Assembly (NCBI GenBank): GCA_023436205.1
Contig: JAEZKC010000014.1
Span: 65,621-129,620, forward strand
Direction: 5' to 3'
From: Fibrobacterota bacterium
GTDB taxonomy: Bacteria; Fibrobacterota; Chitinivibrionia; Chitinivibrionales; Chitinispirillaceae
DNA length: 64,000 nucleotides
Position 1 is the stretch's first letter. Each line of letters opens with the position of its first letter. The notes beneath the pieces are model-generated. The model did not search any database, had not been told where the DNA came from, and worked only from the letters and a program-made list of their open reading frames with translations. Position numbers and translations under genes: made by a program. Shown here one piece after another: positions 1 to 7,609 of the stretch.

Positions 1-1
1 A

Positions 2-511
2 ACAGAGCGGGAAAAGTACATTTCCAGTTTTGCCGCAGCAGTAGACAGCCAGAAAAATCTTTTCACAAGAGTGCCTCTTTGCATGCCCGTCCCCTCAAAT
101 GCCACGATTATGTCTAAACCGTTCGGGCCTTCAAAGGATCCTTTCACCGGCAAACAGAAGATGCATCTGGGGGTTGATTTTGCAGGAGGGCTTGGGACAC
201 CTGTTGTGGCCACTGCTTCCGGGGTAGTTTCTTTGGTTGAAAACGATCCTATTTGGGGCAGAAGAGTGGTTATCAAACATGCAAACAATCTGAAAACAAT
301 TTATGCCCATCTGGGAACAGTTCGCACTATTCAGGGGCGAAGCATAAACAAGGGAGAAATTATCGGCACAATTGGATTATCCGGACTTACCACCGGTCCG
401 CATGTGCATTATGAACTCGTAATCGGGGAGAAGCCGGTAAATCCTGAAGAGTACTTTTTTCCTACAGAATATCTTTCTCTTAATCTGACAGAATCATCTC
501 AAAAAAATTAA
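2..511 (+). CDS. M23-family peptidase (LytM/NlpD type), 5' end outside the window
   Basis: The reading frame is open from the first bases of the window, so the true start lies upstream; an internal GTG at 71 is not a convincing start. The visible part holds a complete-looking peptidase M23 fold: the HLGVDF motif (metal-binding His and Asp) and the C-terminal GPHVHYEL motif (HxH), with the glycine-rich beta stretch between. M23 enzymes are zinc endopeptidases that cut peptidoglycan cross-bridges, or are inactive activators of amidases. All the usual metal-ligand positions visible here are kept, so an active enzyme is expected. The N-terminal part (signal, coiled coil or LysM) cannot be seen. 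The gene ends convergently with the downstream kinase gene, overlapping it by 18 bp. Confidence 0.85.
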   Translation, partial: TEREKYISSFAAAVDSQKNLFTRVPLCMPVPSNATIMSKPFGPSKDPFTGKQKMHLGVDFAGGLGTPVVATASGVVSLVENDPIWGRRVVIKHANNLKTIYAHLGTVRTIQGRSINKGEIIGTIGLSGLTTGPHVHYELVIGEKPVNPEEYFFPTEYLSLNLTESSQKN

Positions 512-1624
512 AGCCACTGTTCCCGCTATGGTAATGCCAGCCGCTGCTGCCGCAACGATCCATGGCCACATCTTTCTTTGTGGCGCTGAATTGTTGGCTT
601 GCGTAGTCGGCTTGGGAACATAAGTCGGGAATGAGGTGGGGTTCTGCATGAAACGGGTGAGTATGTCCTGGGGAGCCAGGTCCGATACCTCACGAAGCAC
701 TGCATAAATGTCGTAACCGAACTCCAATGCGCTGTTATATCGGTCCTGAGGGCTGAGAGCCATGGACTTCTCAACCACTTGCACCAGTTTTTCTGGGAGT
801 GGGAGGTTATGGCTGTTAAGAGGTCGATACTGACCGGCAGTTTTCTTCTGTACCAGTTCTGAGAGCGTTTTCTGAGGAAATGCGCGACTTCCCGTTATCA
901 TTTCATAGAGGACGGTGCCTAATGAGAATATGTCGCTCCTGTGGTCCAGCGCCTGTCCGTTGAGTTGTTCGGGACTGAGGTAAACCAGAGTTCCCATAAT
1001 CTTGGAACCAACAGTGTGAAGGCTGACTTCGCTGGGGCGGGCAATACCGAAATCCATCAACTTGACTATACCATCTTTGGAAAGAACAATATTGTCCGGC
1101 TTTATATCCCGGTGAATCAACCCGCGGTAAACTTTGCCGTAAAGTGTGTAGTCTTTGACATGGGAATAATGCAGGGCCTGACAGACGAAATAAGTGGTCG
1201 CCAGTGCAACAGCCAATGGCGCTTTTCCCTGTTGGGCAAGGACGTGTTTAACTGATGATCCATCCACAAATTCCAGCTCAAGAAAGGGTATCTGTTGATC
1301 CATATAACCGATATTATGTATCTCTACAATGTTGGGATGATGTATATCGGCCAGGATTTTGGCTTCCGTGAAGAACCGTTCTCTGGCATCCTTGTTGTTG
1401 CCCTGTTTGAGTATCTTTATGGCTCTGATCACTTCCAGTTCTTCATGCCACACCTTGTAAACATTTGCACTTCCGCCTTCTCCCACCAGTGTCTGAATGA
1501 TATTGGGGCCGATTTTGTCCCCGGGTACCGGCATCGTGAACTGCTGTTCATAGGGGTTTCCAACCTTGGCATTGGCTGGCATCTGGATGCGATTGGTTTG
1601 AGAAGGATTGGTAAAGCTATCCAT
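494..1624 (-). CDS. Ser/Thr protein kinase, Hanks type, tail-anchored
   Basis: A 376-residue protein with a full bacterial eukaryote-like kinase domain at about residues 35-320. Visible motifs are the glycine loop GEGGSANVYKV (48-58), the catalytic lysine in RAIKIL (near 70), HRDIKPDN (171-178), DFGIA (191-195) and a SPEQ version of the APE motif (217-220). The last ~22 residues are a single hydrophobic helix (MWPWIVAAAAAG...), so the kinase is probably tethered to the inner membrane by its C-terminus with almost nothing outside; it has no PASTA or other sensor domain. It therefore probably takes cues from cytoplasmic or membrane partners. It is convergent with the M23 peptidase gene and divergent from the GT9 gene. 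No substrate can be inferred. Confidence 0.93.
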   Translation of the reverse strand: MDSFTNPSQTNRIQMPANAKVGNPYEQQFTMPVPGDKIGPNIIQTLVGEGGSANVYKVWHEELEVIRAIKILKQGNNKDARERFFTEAKILADIHHPNIVEIHNIGYMDQQIPFLELEFVDGSSVKHVLAQQGKAPLAVALATTYFVCQALHYSHVKDYTLYGKVYRGLIHRDIKPDNIVLSKDGIVKLMDFGIARPSEVSLHTVGSKIMGTLVYLSPEQLNGQALDHRSDIFSLGTVLYEMITGSRAFPQKTLSELVQKKTAGQYRPLNSHNLPLPEKLVQVVEKSMALSPQDRYNSALEFGYDIYAVLREVSDLAPQDILTRFMQNPTSFPTYVPKPTTQANNSAPQRKMWPWIVAAAAAGITIAGTVALIFLR

Positions 1625-1734
1625 GTTTTACCTTTTGATTGAAGGAATCAGCTATTTTTTAATATAATTTCTGATGATAACATCAGGGCAGTAGCAATAA
1701 TAGTAAAAAATTCTTAATAACCGGTTCTGTGTAC

Positions 1735-2742
1735 ATGAAAATACTTCTGATTCGTTTTTCCTCCATGGGGGATGTGATTCTGACCTCCCCTGTGCTCACT
1801 TATCTTAAAACTGCTCATCCGGAATCATCAATAACCTTTATTACTGATTGCGCTTATGTTTCTCTTTTCTCTCTAGATCCCAGAGTAAACCGGGTGATCG
1901 GGTTGAAAAAAGGCGATCCCTGTCCACTCAGGGAACCCTTCGATAAAGTTATAGATCTTCAGAACAGCAAACGAAGCAGTAGACTTCTTAGTGACTGGGG
2001 TTTAAAGGCAGACGGGGTTTTTCGCAAATACCATCTTGCGCGAACTCTTTTACTTCTGTTTAGAATTAATACTTACCCCGAAGGGCTGAATGTACCTCAG
2101 AGATATTTGCTCGCTGCAGGTTCGGATGGCAGAGAAATTCCTCAGTTGAAAATGTATTTACAAGATTTTCCGCCTCAAAAGGTTTTAAATTGGCTTAAGG
2201 AGGAGGATTACAGACCAGTTTTAGCACTGTTTCCTTTCAGCGCATGGAAAAACAAGCAGTGGCCCGGAGAATATTTCGCTCAAACTGGACGCTACTTCGT
2301 TTCAAAAGGGTGGAAGATCCTCGTTATGGGTGGAAAAGAGGATGTGGAGGATTCCAGGAAAATCTGCAGTGAGATAGGGGGGCAGAGCCTTTCCGTTGCC
2401 GGCGAGCTCTCGCTTGCCCAGTGTGGAAGCTTGCTTACCCGCTGCTCTTTAGCCCTGGGCAATGATAGCGGACTCTCTCATCTTGCGAGAGCCTGTGGGG
2501 TCAGGACTGGTATCATTTATGGACCGACCACTCGCCATTTCGGATTTTTCCCATTTGGGGAGCCGCCATACCGAGTCTTTGAACGTAAAATGCTCTGTCG
2601 TCCTTGTCATCCACATGGCGGGCACTTTTGCCCTCTGGGCCACTGGAACTGTATGAAAAAGCTGATTCCGCAAGAAGTGATTGCCGGTCTGGAGGATTTG
2701 AGATGCAAGCCGATCTGCAAAACTGAGAATGCAAATGTCTGA
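1735..2742 (+). CDS. Glycosyltransferase family 9 (heptosyltransferase-like)
   Basis: Resembles ADP-heptose:LPS heptosyltransferases (WaaF/RfaF/WaaC, GT9). The N-terminus MKILLIRFSSMGDVIL is the family signature, with the Rossmann-type acceptor domain first. The C-terminal donor domain carries LGNDSGLSHLARACG followed by GIIYGPT, the usual donor-sugar region. A GTG six bases upstream (1729) is in frame, but the ATG at 1735 gives the canonical family start. The C-terminus has several Cys (LCRPC, HFCPLGHWNC), as in many bacterial GT9 proteins. Likely role: adding a heptose or related sugar to LPS core on the cytoplasmic side of the inner membrane. The acceptor is not predictable. Confidence 0.88.
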   Translation: MKILLIRFSSMGDVILTSPVLTYLKTAHPESSITFITDCAYVSLFSLDPRVNRVIGLKKGDPCPLREPFDKVIDLQNSKRSSRLLSDWGLKADGVFRKYHLARTLLLLFRINTYPEGLNVPQRYLLAAGSDGREIPQLKMYLQDFPPQKVLNWLKEEDYRPVLALFPFSAWKNKQWPGEYFAQTGRYFVSKGWKILVMGGKEDVEDSRKICSEIGGQSLSVAGELSLAQCGSLLTRCSLALGNDSGLSHLARACGVRTGIIYGPTTRHFGFFPFGEPPYRVFERKMLCRPCHPHGGHFCPLGHWNCMKKLIPQEVIAGLEDLRCKPICKTENANV

Positions 2743-2756
2743 AAGGTGGCCTGTGC

Positions 2757-2779
2757 AGTGTCAGGTGTATTGACACTTT
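2757..2779 (+). terminator. Possible weak terminator after the GT9 gene
   Basis: A perfect 7-bp inverted repeat AGTGTCA / TGACACT (2757-2763 and 2771-2777) with a 7-nt loop, then only a short TTTA. It lies 14 bp after the GT9 stop codon. The poor U-tract makes it weak or an attenuator. Confidence 0.35.
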
Positions 2780-2826
2780 AACCTTCCAGTGACCATTTTT
2801 ATTATTTCCTTTGAGGACAGAGATTT

Positions 2827-3129
2827 ATGATGTTCAAGAGAACGGCATTGTTTATACTATTGATCTCTTTTCTGGCATTGGCAGTATCGCCGGAAAAAGA
2901 TGAGCCTTATATTCAGTTTATTGCCGGTATTATGATGATAAAATCCAATCCAAGGCTCACTAATGTGGAGATTGCGACCAGATTCAGTGAACTGGAGGCA
3001 ATTTGCGGTATTAATGGGAAGCAGGCGATCGAGTTTATCCGTAAGTTCAGGGACAACCCTCAGGATTGGAAAAAGATAAGTGAAAAGGTTCAGAAGGTGA
3101 TCGTTGAAAATACAAGTGGAAAGGAGTAG
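2827..3129 (+). CDS. Small exported protein of unknown function
   Basis: 100 residues. A hydrophobic N-terminus (FKRTALFILLISFLALAV) looks like a signal peptide or an uncleaved anchor, followed by a short, probably helical, charged domain. I do not recognise a family. A GAGG stretch lies about 10 bp before the ATG, and a second ATG follows immediately (2830). The stop is 3 bp before the thioredoxin start, so the two are likely co-transcribed. The pairing could hint at a periplasmic or membrane partner, but nothing in the sequence proves this. Confidence 0.65.
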   Translation: MMFKRTALFILLISFLALAVSPEKDEPYIQFIAGIMMIKSNPRLTNVEIATRFSELEAICGINGKQAIEFIRKFRDNPQDWKKISEKVQKVIVENTSGKE

Positions 3130-3132
3130 GTT

Positions 3133-3462
3133 GTGAGCGGATCCTTGAAAATTTTTACAGACCAGAATTTTTCCGAAGAAGTGCTTTCCAATTCCATGCC
3201 CGTGGTGGTTGATTTCTGGGCAGAATGGTGCGGGCCTTGTAAAATGCTCACGCCCATAATTGAAGATATTGCTTCGGAATATGAGGGGAAAATTGTCATC
3301 GGGAAACTGGATGTGGATTCAAATCCTCAGACTGCCGCAAAATACGGCATTAACAGCATTCCATCCCTTCTTTTCTTTAAAAACGGCAACATAGTGGATC
3401 AGCATACCGGACTTCTGGCCAAGGCTCCGCTTAAAGCCAAAATCGATCGCGCTTTCCAGTAA
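3133..3462 (+). CDS. trxA: Thioredoxin
   Basis: 109 residues, the usual length of cytoplasmic thioredoxin, with the active site WCGPCK at 32-37 inside VVVDFWAEWCGPCKML. The cis-proline loop is seen in GINSIPSLLFF. It reduces protein disulfides and is normally recharged by thioredoxin reductase, which is not in this window. There is no signal peptide, so it is cytoplasmic. The start is GTG at 3133, preceded by an AAGGAG sequence that lies in the end of the upstream small gene. It sits in a tight run with the upstream exported protein and the downstream radical SAM gene (11 bp gap). Confidence 0.95.
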   Translation: MSGSLKIFTDQNFSEEVLSNSMPVVVDFWAEWCGPCKMLTPIIEDIASEYEGKIVIGKLDVDSNPQTAAKYGINSIPSLLFFKNGNIVDQHTGLLAKAPLKAKIDRAFQ

Positions 3463-3473
3463 GAGAACAGTGA

Positions 3474-4955
3474 ATGAAAATACTCTCCCTCAATCCTCCC
3501 TTTCTGCCGAAATACTCCCGTGAGTCACGGTCTCCCGCTGTAACAAAGAGCGGAACTCTTTATTACCCGATGTGGCTTGCTTATGCAACCGGCTATCTTG
3601 AGAAAGCCGGGTATGATCTGAAGCTGGTCGATGCTCCGGCGGCTGATCTTTCGTTAGATCAGGTGCTTGAAATGGCTAAAGAGTTCAAGCCCGGACTTGC
3701 CGTGTTGGATACTTCCACTCCGTCAATTTATAATGACGTCGAAGTTGCCAAAGCCCTCAAGTCTGCGTTGCCTGACCTCTTTGTAGTATTGGTCGGGGTG
3801 CATGTTTCCGCATTGCCTCTGGAGACGCTGGAGCTTTCCCCGGAGATCGATGCGGTGGCTTTCGGTGAATATGATGAAACGCTGGTGGAGCTTGCCGGGC
3901 ACATTGCCGAAGGCCGGCGTGACGATGAAACGCTGCAGAAAGTAAAGGGAATTGCTTTCCGGAAGAGTGACGGGGCCGTTTGCCGTAATGAAACTCGACC
4001 CTTTATGGAAAATTTGGATGACATACCTTTCGTTTCCAATGTTTACAAAAAGCATTTGGATGTGGATCCCTATTTTTACGGCCACAGCCGTCATCCATTG
4101 ATTGTGCTTGTTACCGGAAGAGGTTGTCCGTTTCACTGCACCTATTGTGTCGTGCCGCAGACGCTTCAAGGGCATAAGTACCGTAAGCGTTCGATCGAAT
4201 CAATTGTCCAGGAGTTTATTTATATTAGGGATAATTTCCCGGGCATTAAGGAGATCATGATAGAGGATGATACCTTGACGGCTGATCGTAAAAGGTGCAG
4301 GGAGTTGTCAGAGGCTTTGATCGCCACCGGTGCAAACAAAATTCCCTGGTCGGCCAACAGCCGCGCCGAGGTGGATCTGGAAACCATGCGCCTGATGCGA
4401 AAAGCGGGCTGCCGTTTGTTTTGCGTGGGGTTTGAAAGCGGCGATCAGACAATCCTGGACAATATTAAGAAATCCATGACCTTGGAAAAAATCGCGGAAT
4501 TCATGAGGAATGCCCGAAAGGCGGGTATTCTTGTCCACGGATGTTTCATGGTGGGCAACCGTGGTGAATCGAGAGATACACTGGAAAAGACACTTCGATT
4601 CGCAAAAGAGCTCAATCCGGACACTGCTCAGTTTTATCCCATAATGGTGTACCCGGGAACAAGCGATTATGCATACTTCCAGGAGAAAGGGTGGATCATT
4701 TCCAATGACTTTCGAAAATGGTTAACTGATGAAGGCCTGCATTCTTCTGTTGTGTCAAATCCGGATCTTACCTATGAGGAGCTGGTGAAGTTTTGTGATC
4801 GGGCTCGTCGGGAGTTTTACCTCAGACCCAGTTATATGCTTTCAAAGGCACAGCAGATGGTGACACATCCATCTGAGGCAAAACGTATTGTCAAGGCGGC
4901 TGTTACGTTTGTCAAATATCTCGTTCAGCCTTCTCTTAAAGCTCCGGAGAAATGA
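3474..4955 (+). CDS. B12-binding-type radical SAM protein
   Basis: 493 residues. The N-terminal ~150 residues match the cobalamin-binding-like Rossmann domain that precedes the radical SAM core in the BchE/HpnJ-type class (KILSLNPPF start; LVGVHVSALPLETL; AVAFGEYDETLVELA). The [4Fe-4S] motif CPFHCTYC gives cysteines 218, 222 and 225, CxxxCxxC. No clear DxHxxG cobalamin-ligand motif is evident, so B12 may be bound base-off without it or be lost. The substrate is unknown; members do methylations, ring formations and rearrangements on lipids and cofactors. It abuts the GT2 gene directly (stop 4955, next start 4956), suggesting a shared product such as a modified lipid or glycan. It may belong to the hopanoid-type radical SAM class, but I cannot assign it. 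Confidence 0.88.
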   Translation: MKILSLNPPFLPKYSRESRSPAVTKSGTLYYPMWLAYATGYLEKAGYDLKLVDAPAADLSLDQVLEMAKEFKPGLAVLDTSTPSIYNDVEVAKALKSALPDLFVVLVGVHVSALPLETLELSPEIDAVAFGEYDETLVELAGHIAEGRRDDETLQKVKGIAFRKSDGAVCRNETRPFMENLDDIPFVSNVYKKHLDVDPYFYGHSRHPLIVLVTGRGCPFHCTYCVVPQTLQGHKYRKRSIESIVQEFIYIRDNFPGIKEIMIEDDTLTADRKRCRELSEALIATGANKIPWSANSRAEVDLETMRLMRKAGCRLFCVGFESGDQTILDNIKKSMTLEKIAEFMRNARKAGILVHGCFMVGNRGESRDTLEKTLRFAKELNPDTAQFYPIMVYPGTSDYAYFQEKGWIISNDFRKWLTDEGLHSSVVSNPDLTYEELVKFCDRARREFYLRPSYMLSKAQQMVTHPSEAKRIVKAAVTFVKYLVQPSLKAPEK

Positions 4956-6104
4956 ATGCGCCTGGTGTTTGAGGCCCTTTTCTGGCTTTCACTTTTGATG
5001 ATCATATACTCTTATCTGTTTTATCCGCTTCTTCTGGTGGTTTTTGCCAGATATTTCAGTAAACCTGTCAGAAGTGATGAGAACCATTTGCCCACGGTTG
5101 GTGTTCTGGTTCCCGCATATAATGAAGAAAAGGTGATTCGTCGCAAAATCGAAAACATCCTTTCTCTTGATTATCCCGCCGATAAAATTTCCGTCTGGGT
5201 TGGGTCTGATTGTTCCAATGATGCCACGGAAAAGATTGTTTCTGAATTTACAGATTCTCGGGTACATCTCTGGAGGGCTCCTGGTCGTGGGGGGAAGACC
5301 GGTATTGTCAACAGGCTTGCCCCTCTGGTTGACAGTGAAATTCTTCTTTTTACCGATGCCAACACTGTTCATAAATCAGGTTGTTTGAAAGCTATGGTGC
5401 GTCACTTTGCTGATCCGCAAGTTGGCGGTGTGGCGGGGCACATCGAACATGTTACTCAGGAGGGTGATGAAAATGCGGAGATGATCTACCGCAATTTCGA
5501 ATCTAAACAGAAGTATCTGGAAGGACGGCTCCACAGCTCAATTTCCGCTTTCGGCGGGTTTTATGCCATTAGAAAGAGCCTGTTTAAACCGATTCCCTTC
5601 AATGCCTATTCAAACGATGATGTGTTGATTCCCATGAACATTATTCGGCAGGGTTACAGAATAATTTACGAAATTGACGCTGTATCAGAAGAGGATATGA
5701 CTGAAAAGGTGAGTTCTGAATTCCAGCGCAGAGTGAGAATCGGGGCCGGGAACTTCCAGGCATTTTTCTGGCTTATTGATTTCTTCAGTCCTGCCAAGGG
5801 ATGGCCATGGTTCTGTTATATGAGTCATAAGGTTACTCGCTGGTTTTCGCCTTTTTTCATAATGCTGGCATTCTTTTCCTGTCTGGGGTTGGTCGTTTTA
5901 GATGATTTAAAGTTCTACGATTTTATTTTCACCTGCGGTTCCATTTTCGCATTGTCCGGCGTTCTTTACAAATCCATTTCGCTTCGCATAAACCGGCATA
6001 TTTTCTACTTCTTTGCAATGAATCTGGCTTTGCTGCTTGGCTTCATACGTTTTGCAGGCGGGATTAGATCCGCAGTTTGGAAAAGAACCGAGCGAACTGT
6101 CTGA
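4956..6104 (+). CDS. Membrane glycosyltransferase family 2
   Basis: 382 residues. One N-terminal transmembrane helix (LFWLSLLMIIYSYLFYPLLL), then a GT2 domain with VGVLVPAYNEEKVI, the metal-binding region LLFTDANT, a possible catalytic SEEDMTEK and a QRRVRIGAGNFQAF segment in place of the QxxRW motif of processive synthases. Three or so C-terminal transmembrane helices follow. This layout fits enzymes that make or extend a membrane-linked glycan, using nucleotide sugars in the cytoplasm. The QRRVRIG variant suggests it may not be a classical cellulose/chitin-like processive synthase. It starts on the base after the radical SAM stop codon, so it is almost certainly co-translated with it. Confidence 0.9.
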   Translation: MRLVFEALFWLSLLMIIYSYLFYPLLLVVFARYFSKPVRSDENHLPTVGVLVPAYNEEKVIRRKIENILSLDYPADKISVWVGSDCSNDATEKIVSEFTDSRVHLWRAPGRGGKTGIVNRLAPLVDSEILLFTDANTVHKSGCLKAMVRHFADPQVGGVAGHIEHVTQEGDENAEMIYRNFESKQKYLEGRLHSSISAFGGFYAIRKSLFKPIPFNAYSNDDVLIPMNIIRQGYRIIYEIDAVSEEDMTEKVSSEFQRRVRIGAGNFQAFFWLIDFFSPAKGWPWFCYMSHKVTRWFSPFFIMLAFFSCLGLVVLDDLKFYDFIFTCGSIFALSGVLYKSISLRINRHIFYFFAMNLALLLGFIRFAGGIRSAVWKRTERTV

Positions 6105-6215
6105 AGTAAACCTCGTCACAGGAAATCCGCTTTCCAAGGTCACATCGAATCTCCCCTGATATTATATTATGTCTAATTCATTTTGACTATCACTATACAG
6201 TACAGAGGAGAACAG

Positions 6216-6728
6216 ATGCAGCATATTGATTTCATGTCTGTTGCTGAGAAGGTCATGGCACAGATCCGAAAAGGAGCTTTCCTCACGGTTCAGGCCGGTG
6301 ATGACATAAATGTAATGACAATCGGGTGGGCCTCACTGGGGTTTGTCTGGGGACGACCTATGATGACAGTGCTGGTGCGAAACTCCAGGCATACTTTTCA
6401 GATAATTGAAAAATCCGATGAATTTACGGTTTCGGTCCCCACGGTGAATGTGGAGAAGGAACTGGCTTTCTGTGGAACTGAGTCCGGCAAAAAGTTCAAC
6501 AAACTCAAAGAGTGCGGTCTAGAACTTTTACCGGGAGGGAAAGTGCACACACCGGTAATAGATGTGCAGGGTTTGCATTTTGAATGCAAAATAGTGTACA
6601 AGTCTCCAATTGATCCCTCGAAACTGGTTGAATCCTATAAACATCTCTATCCTCAAAAAGATTACCATACAATTTACTATGGTGAAATCGTTTATAGCTA
6701 TTCGACGGAAGACCAACAGAAGAGCTGA
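6216..6728 (+). CDS. Flavin reductase-like domain protein
   Basis: 170 residues from the ATG at 6216, which has a good AGAGGAG ribosome site; an in-frame TTG at 6183 has none. The fold matches the FMN-binding flavin reductase-like family: MTIGWASLGFVWGRPMMTVL and the VRNSRHTFQIIEKSDEFTVS segment are typical. Members bind FMN and reduce flavins with NAD(P)H, or act as flavoredoxin-like electron carriers. The physiological partner is unknown. It meets the pilus operon tail to tail with no spacer (stop codons at 6726-6728 and 6729-6731 on opposite strands). Confidence 0.85.
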   Translation: MQHIDFMSVAEKVMAQIRKGAFLTVQAGDDINVMTIGWASLGFVWGRPMMTVLVRNSRHTFQIIEKSDEFTVSVPTVNVEKELAFCGTESGKKFNKLKECGLELLPGGKVHTPVIDVQGLHFECKIVYKSPIDPSKLVESYKHLYPQKDYHTIYYGEIVYSYSTEDQQKS

Positions 6729-7220
6729 TTAGAAAAGCCAGCTTTCCTCAGGTGAACCCCTGCTTTTGCGGGTGTTCACCAATGTTTTAACAGTGTCAAA
6801 ATTATTCATGGCATCCCGAGTGGTAATGGTGATTTCCAGAAGCAGGTTATCACTGTTGCCGTTTTGGTTGACTGTAAAAGAAGTGATCTTGCCTTCATTG
6901 CCTCGCAGTAAAACCGGTTCTCCGTTTTTAAGGAGGTCTTGTCCATCATAGGTATACTCCAGCGTGTCTTCCTTGTCTCCAATAAATATTATGGAATTGA
7001 GGTCTGCATCGATAACTCCCGGGCTGCGCCTAAGTCTGAGAGTGATCTCATCTGCAACTCGTACCGATTCATTATGATGCATTGCCCTGATTTCCTGATG
7101 TGCGACATGTTTGTTGATCTGGTTCCATGTTGTCAAGACAGCTGTAACAACAATGGCCGAAATGCTTATGACCACCATCAGCTCAAGAATTGTCATTCCC
7201 GCCTGGAAATTCCTCTTCAA
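6729..7220 (-). CDS. Minor pseudopilin (PilW/GspJ-like)
   Basis: 163 residues, last gene of the pilus/secretion operon. The N-terminus is a class III prepilin signal: short basic leader MKRNFQAG, cleavage after Gly, mature end MTILELMVVI with Glu at +5, then a ~20-residue hydrophobic helix. The rest is a small beta-rich head without a recognisable motif. The size and the last place in the operon suggest a GspJ/PilW-type minor pseudopilin that helps prime the filament. Processing needs a prepilin peptidase, which is not in this window. The start overlaps the upstream pseudopilin stop by 4 bp. Confidence 0.85.
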   Translation of the reverse strand: MKRNFQAGMTILELMVVISISAIVVTAVLTTWNQINKHVAHQEIRAMHHNESVRVADEITLRLRRSPGVIDADLNSIIFIGDKEDTLEYTYDGQDLLKNGEPVLLRGNEGKITSFTVNQNGNSDNLLLEITITTRDAMNNFDTVKTLVNTRKSRGSPEESWLF

Positions 7221-7609
7221 TTCGGTCCTCCCTGAATCAACTTGAAGGTGTATGGAGGAAACTTTTCTGATTGCGGAGTGATAATAATATGGATTTCCAC
7301 TGGTCCCGAAGAACTTTGGTCGAACATTTCTGATTTCACTGACTCTCGTTGAACAGTATAGGTCAAGCCTCTTATGGTTTCTGTGTAATTTGTATCTCCG
7401 ACAACGATGTTGTCCAGAGCAATATTTCGGACTCTTTCGGCTTCATTGAGAGCCAGCATGGAGACTGTTTTGGTCACATGTGCTCTTCCGCGGATCCTGT
7501 CGCCGGCATTGAGCCCCTGGTACAGAGAAACTATGATGAATGACAAGATGGATAACGCTACTATCATCTCCACAACGCTGTACCCTGCCATTTTGGTAGT
7601 TTTCATCAT
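7217..7609 (-). CDS. Minor pseudopilin (PilV/GspI-like)
   Basis: 130 residues. The prepilin leader MMKTTKMAG is followed by the mature start YSVVEMIVALSIL with Glu at +5, and a hydrophobic helix to about residue 30. The small head domain has no recognisable motif. Size fits GspI/PilV minor pseudopilins, which form the tip complex with GspJ and GspK types. The start overlaps the upstream stop by one base and its own stop overlaps the next gene by 4 bp, so the three pseudopilin-like genes are translationally coupled. Confidence 0.85.
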   Translation of the reverse strand: MMKTTKMAGYSVVEMIVALSILSFIIVSLYQGLNAGDRIRGRAHVTKTVSMLALNEAERVRNIALDNIVVGDTNYTETIRGLTYTVQRESVKSEMFDQSSSGPVEIHIIITPQSEKFPPYTFKLIQGGPN

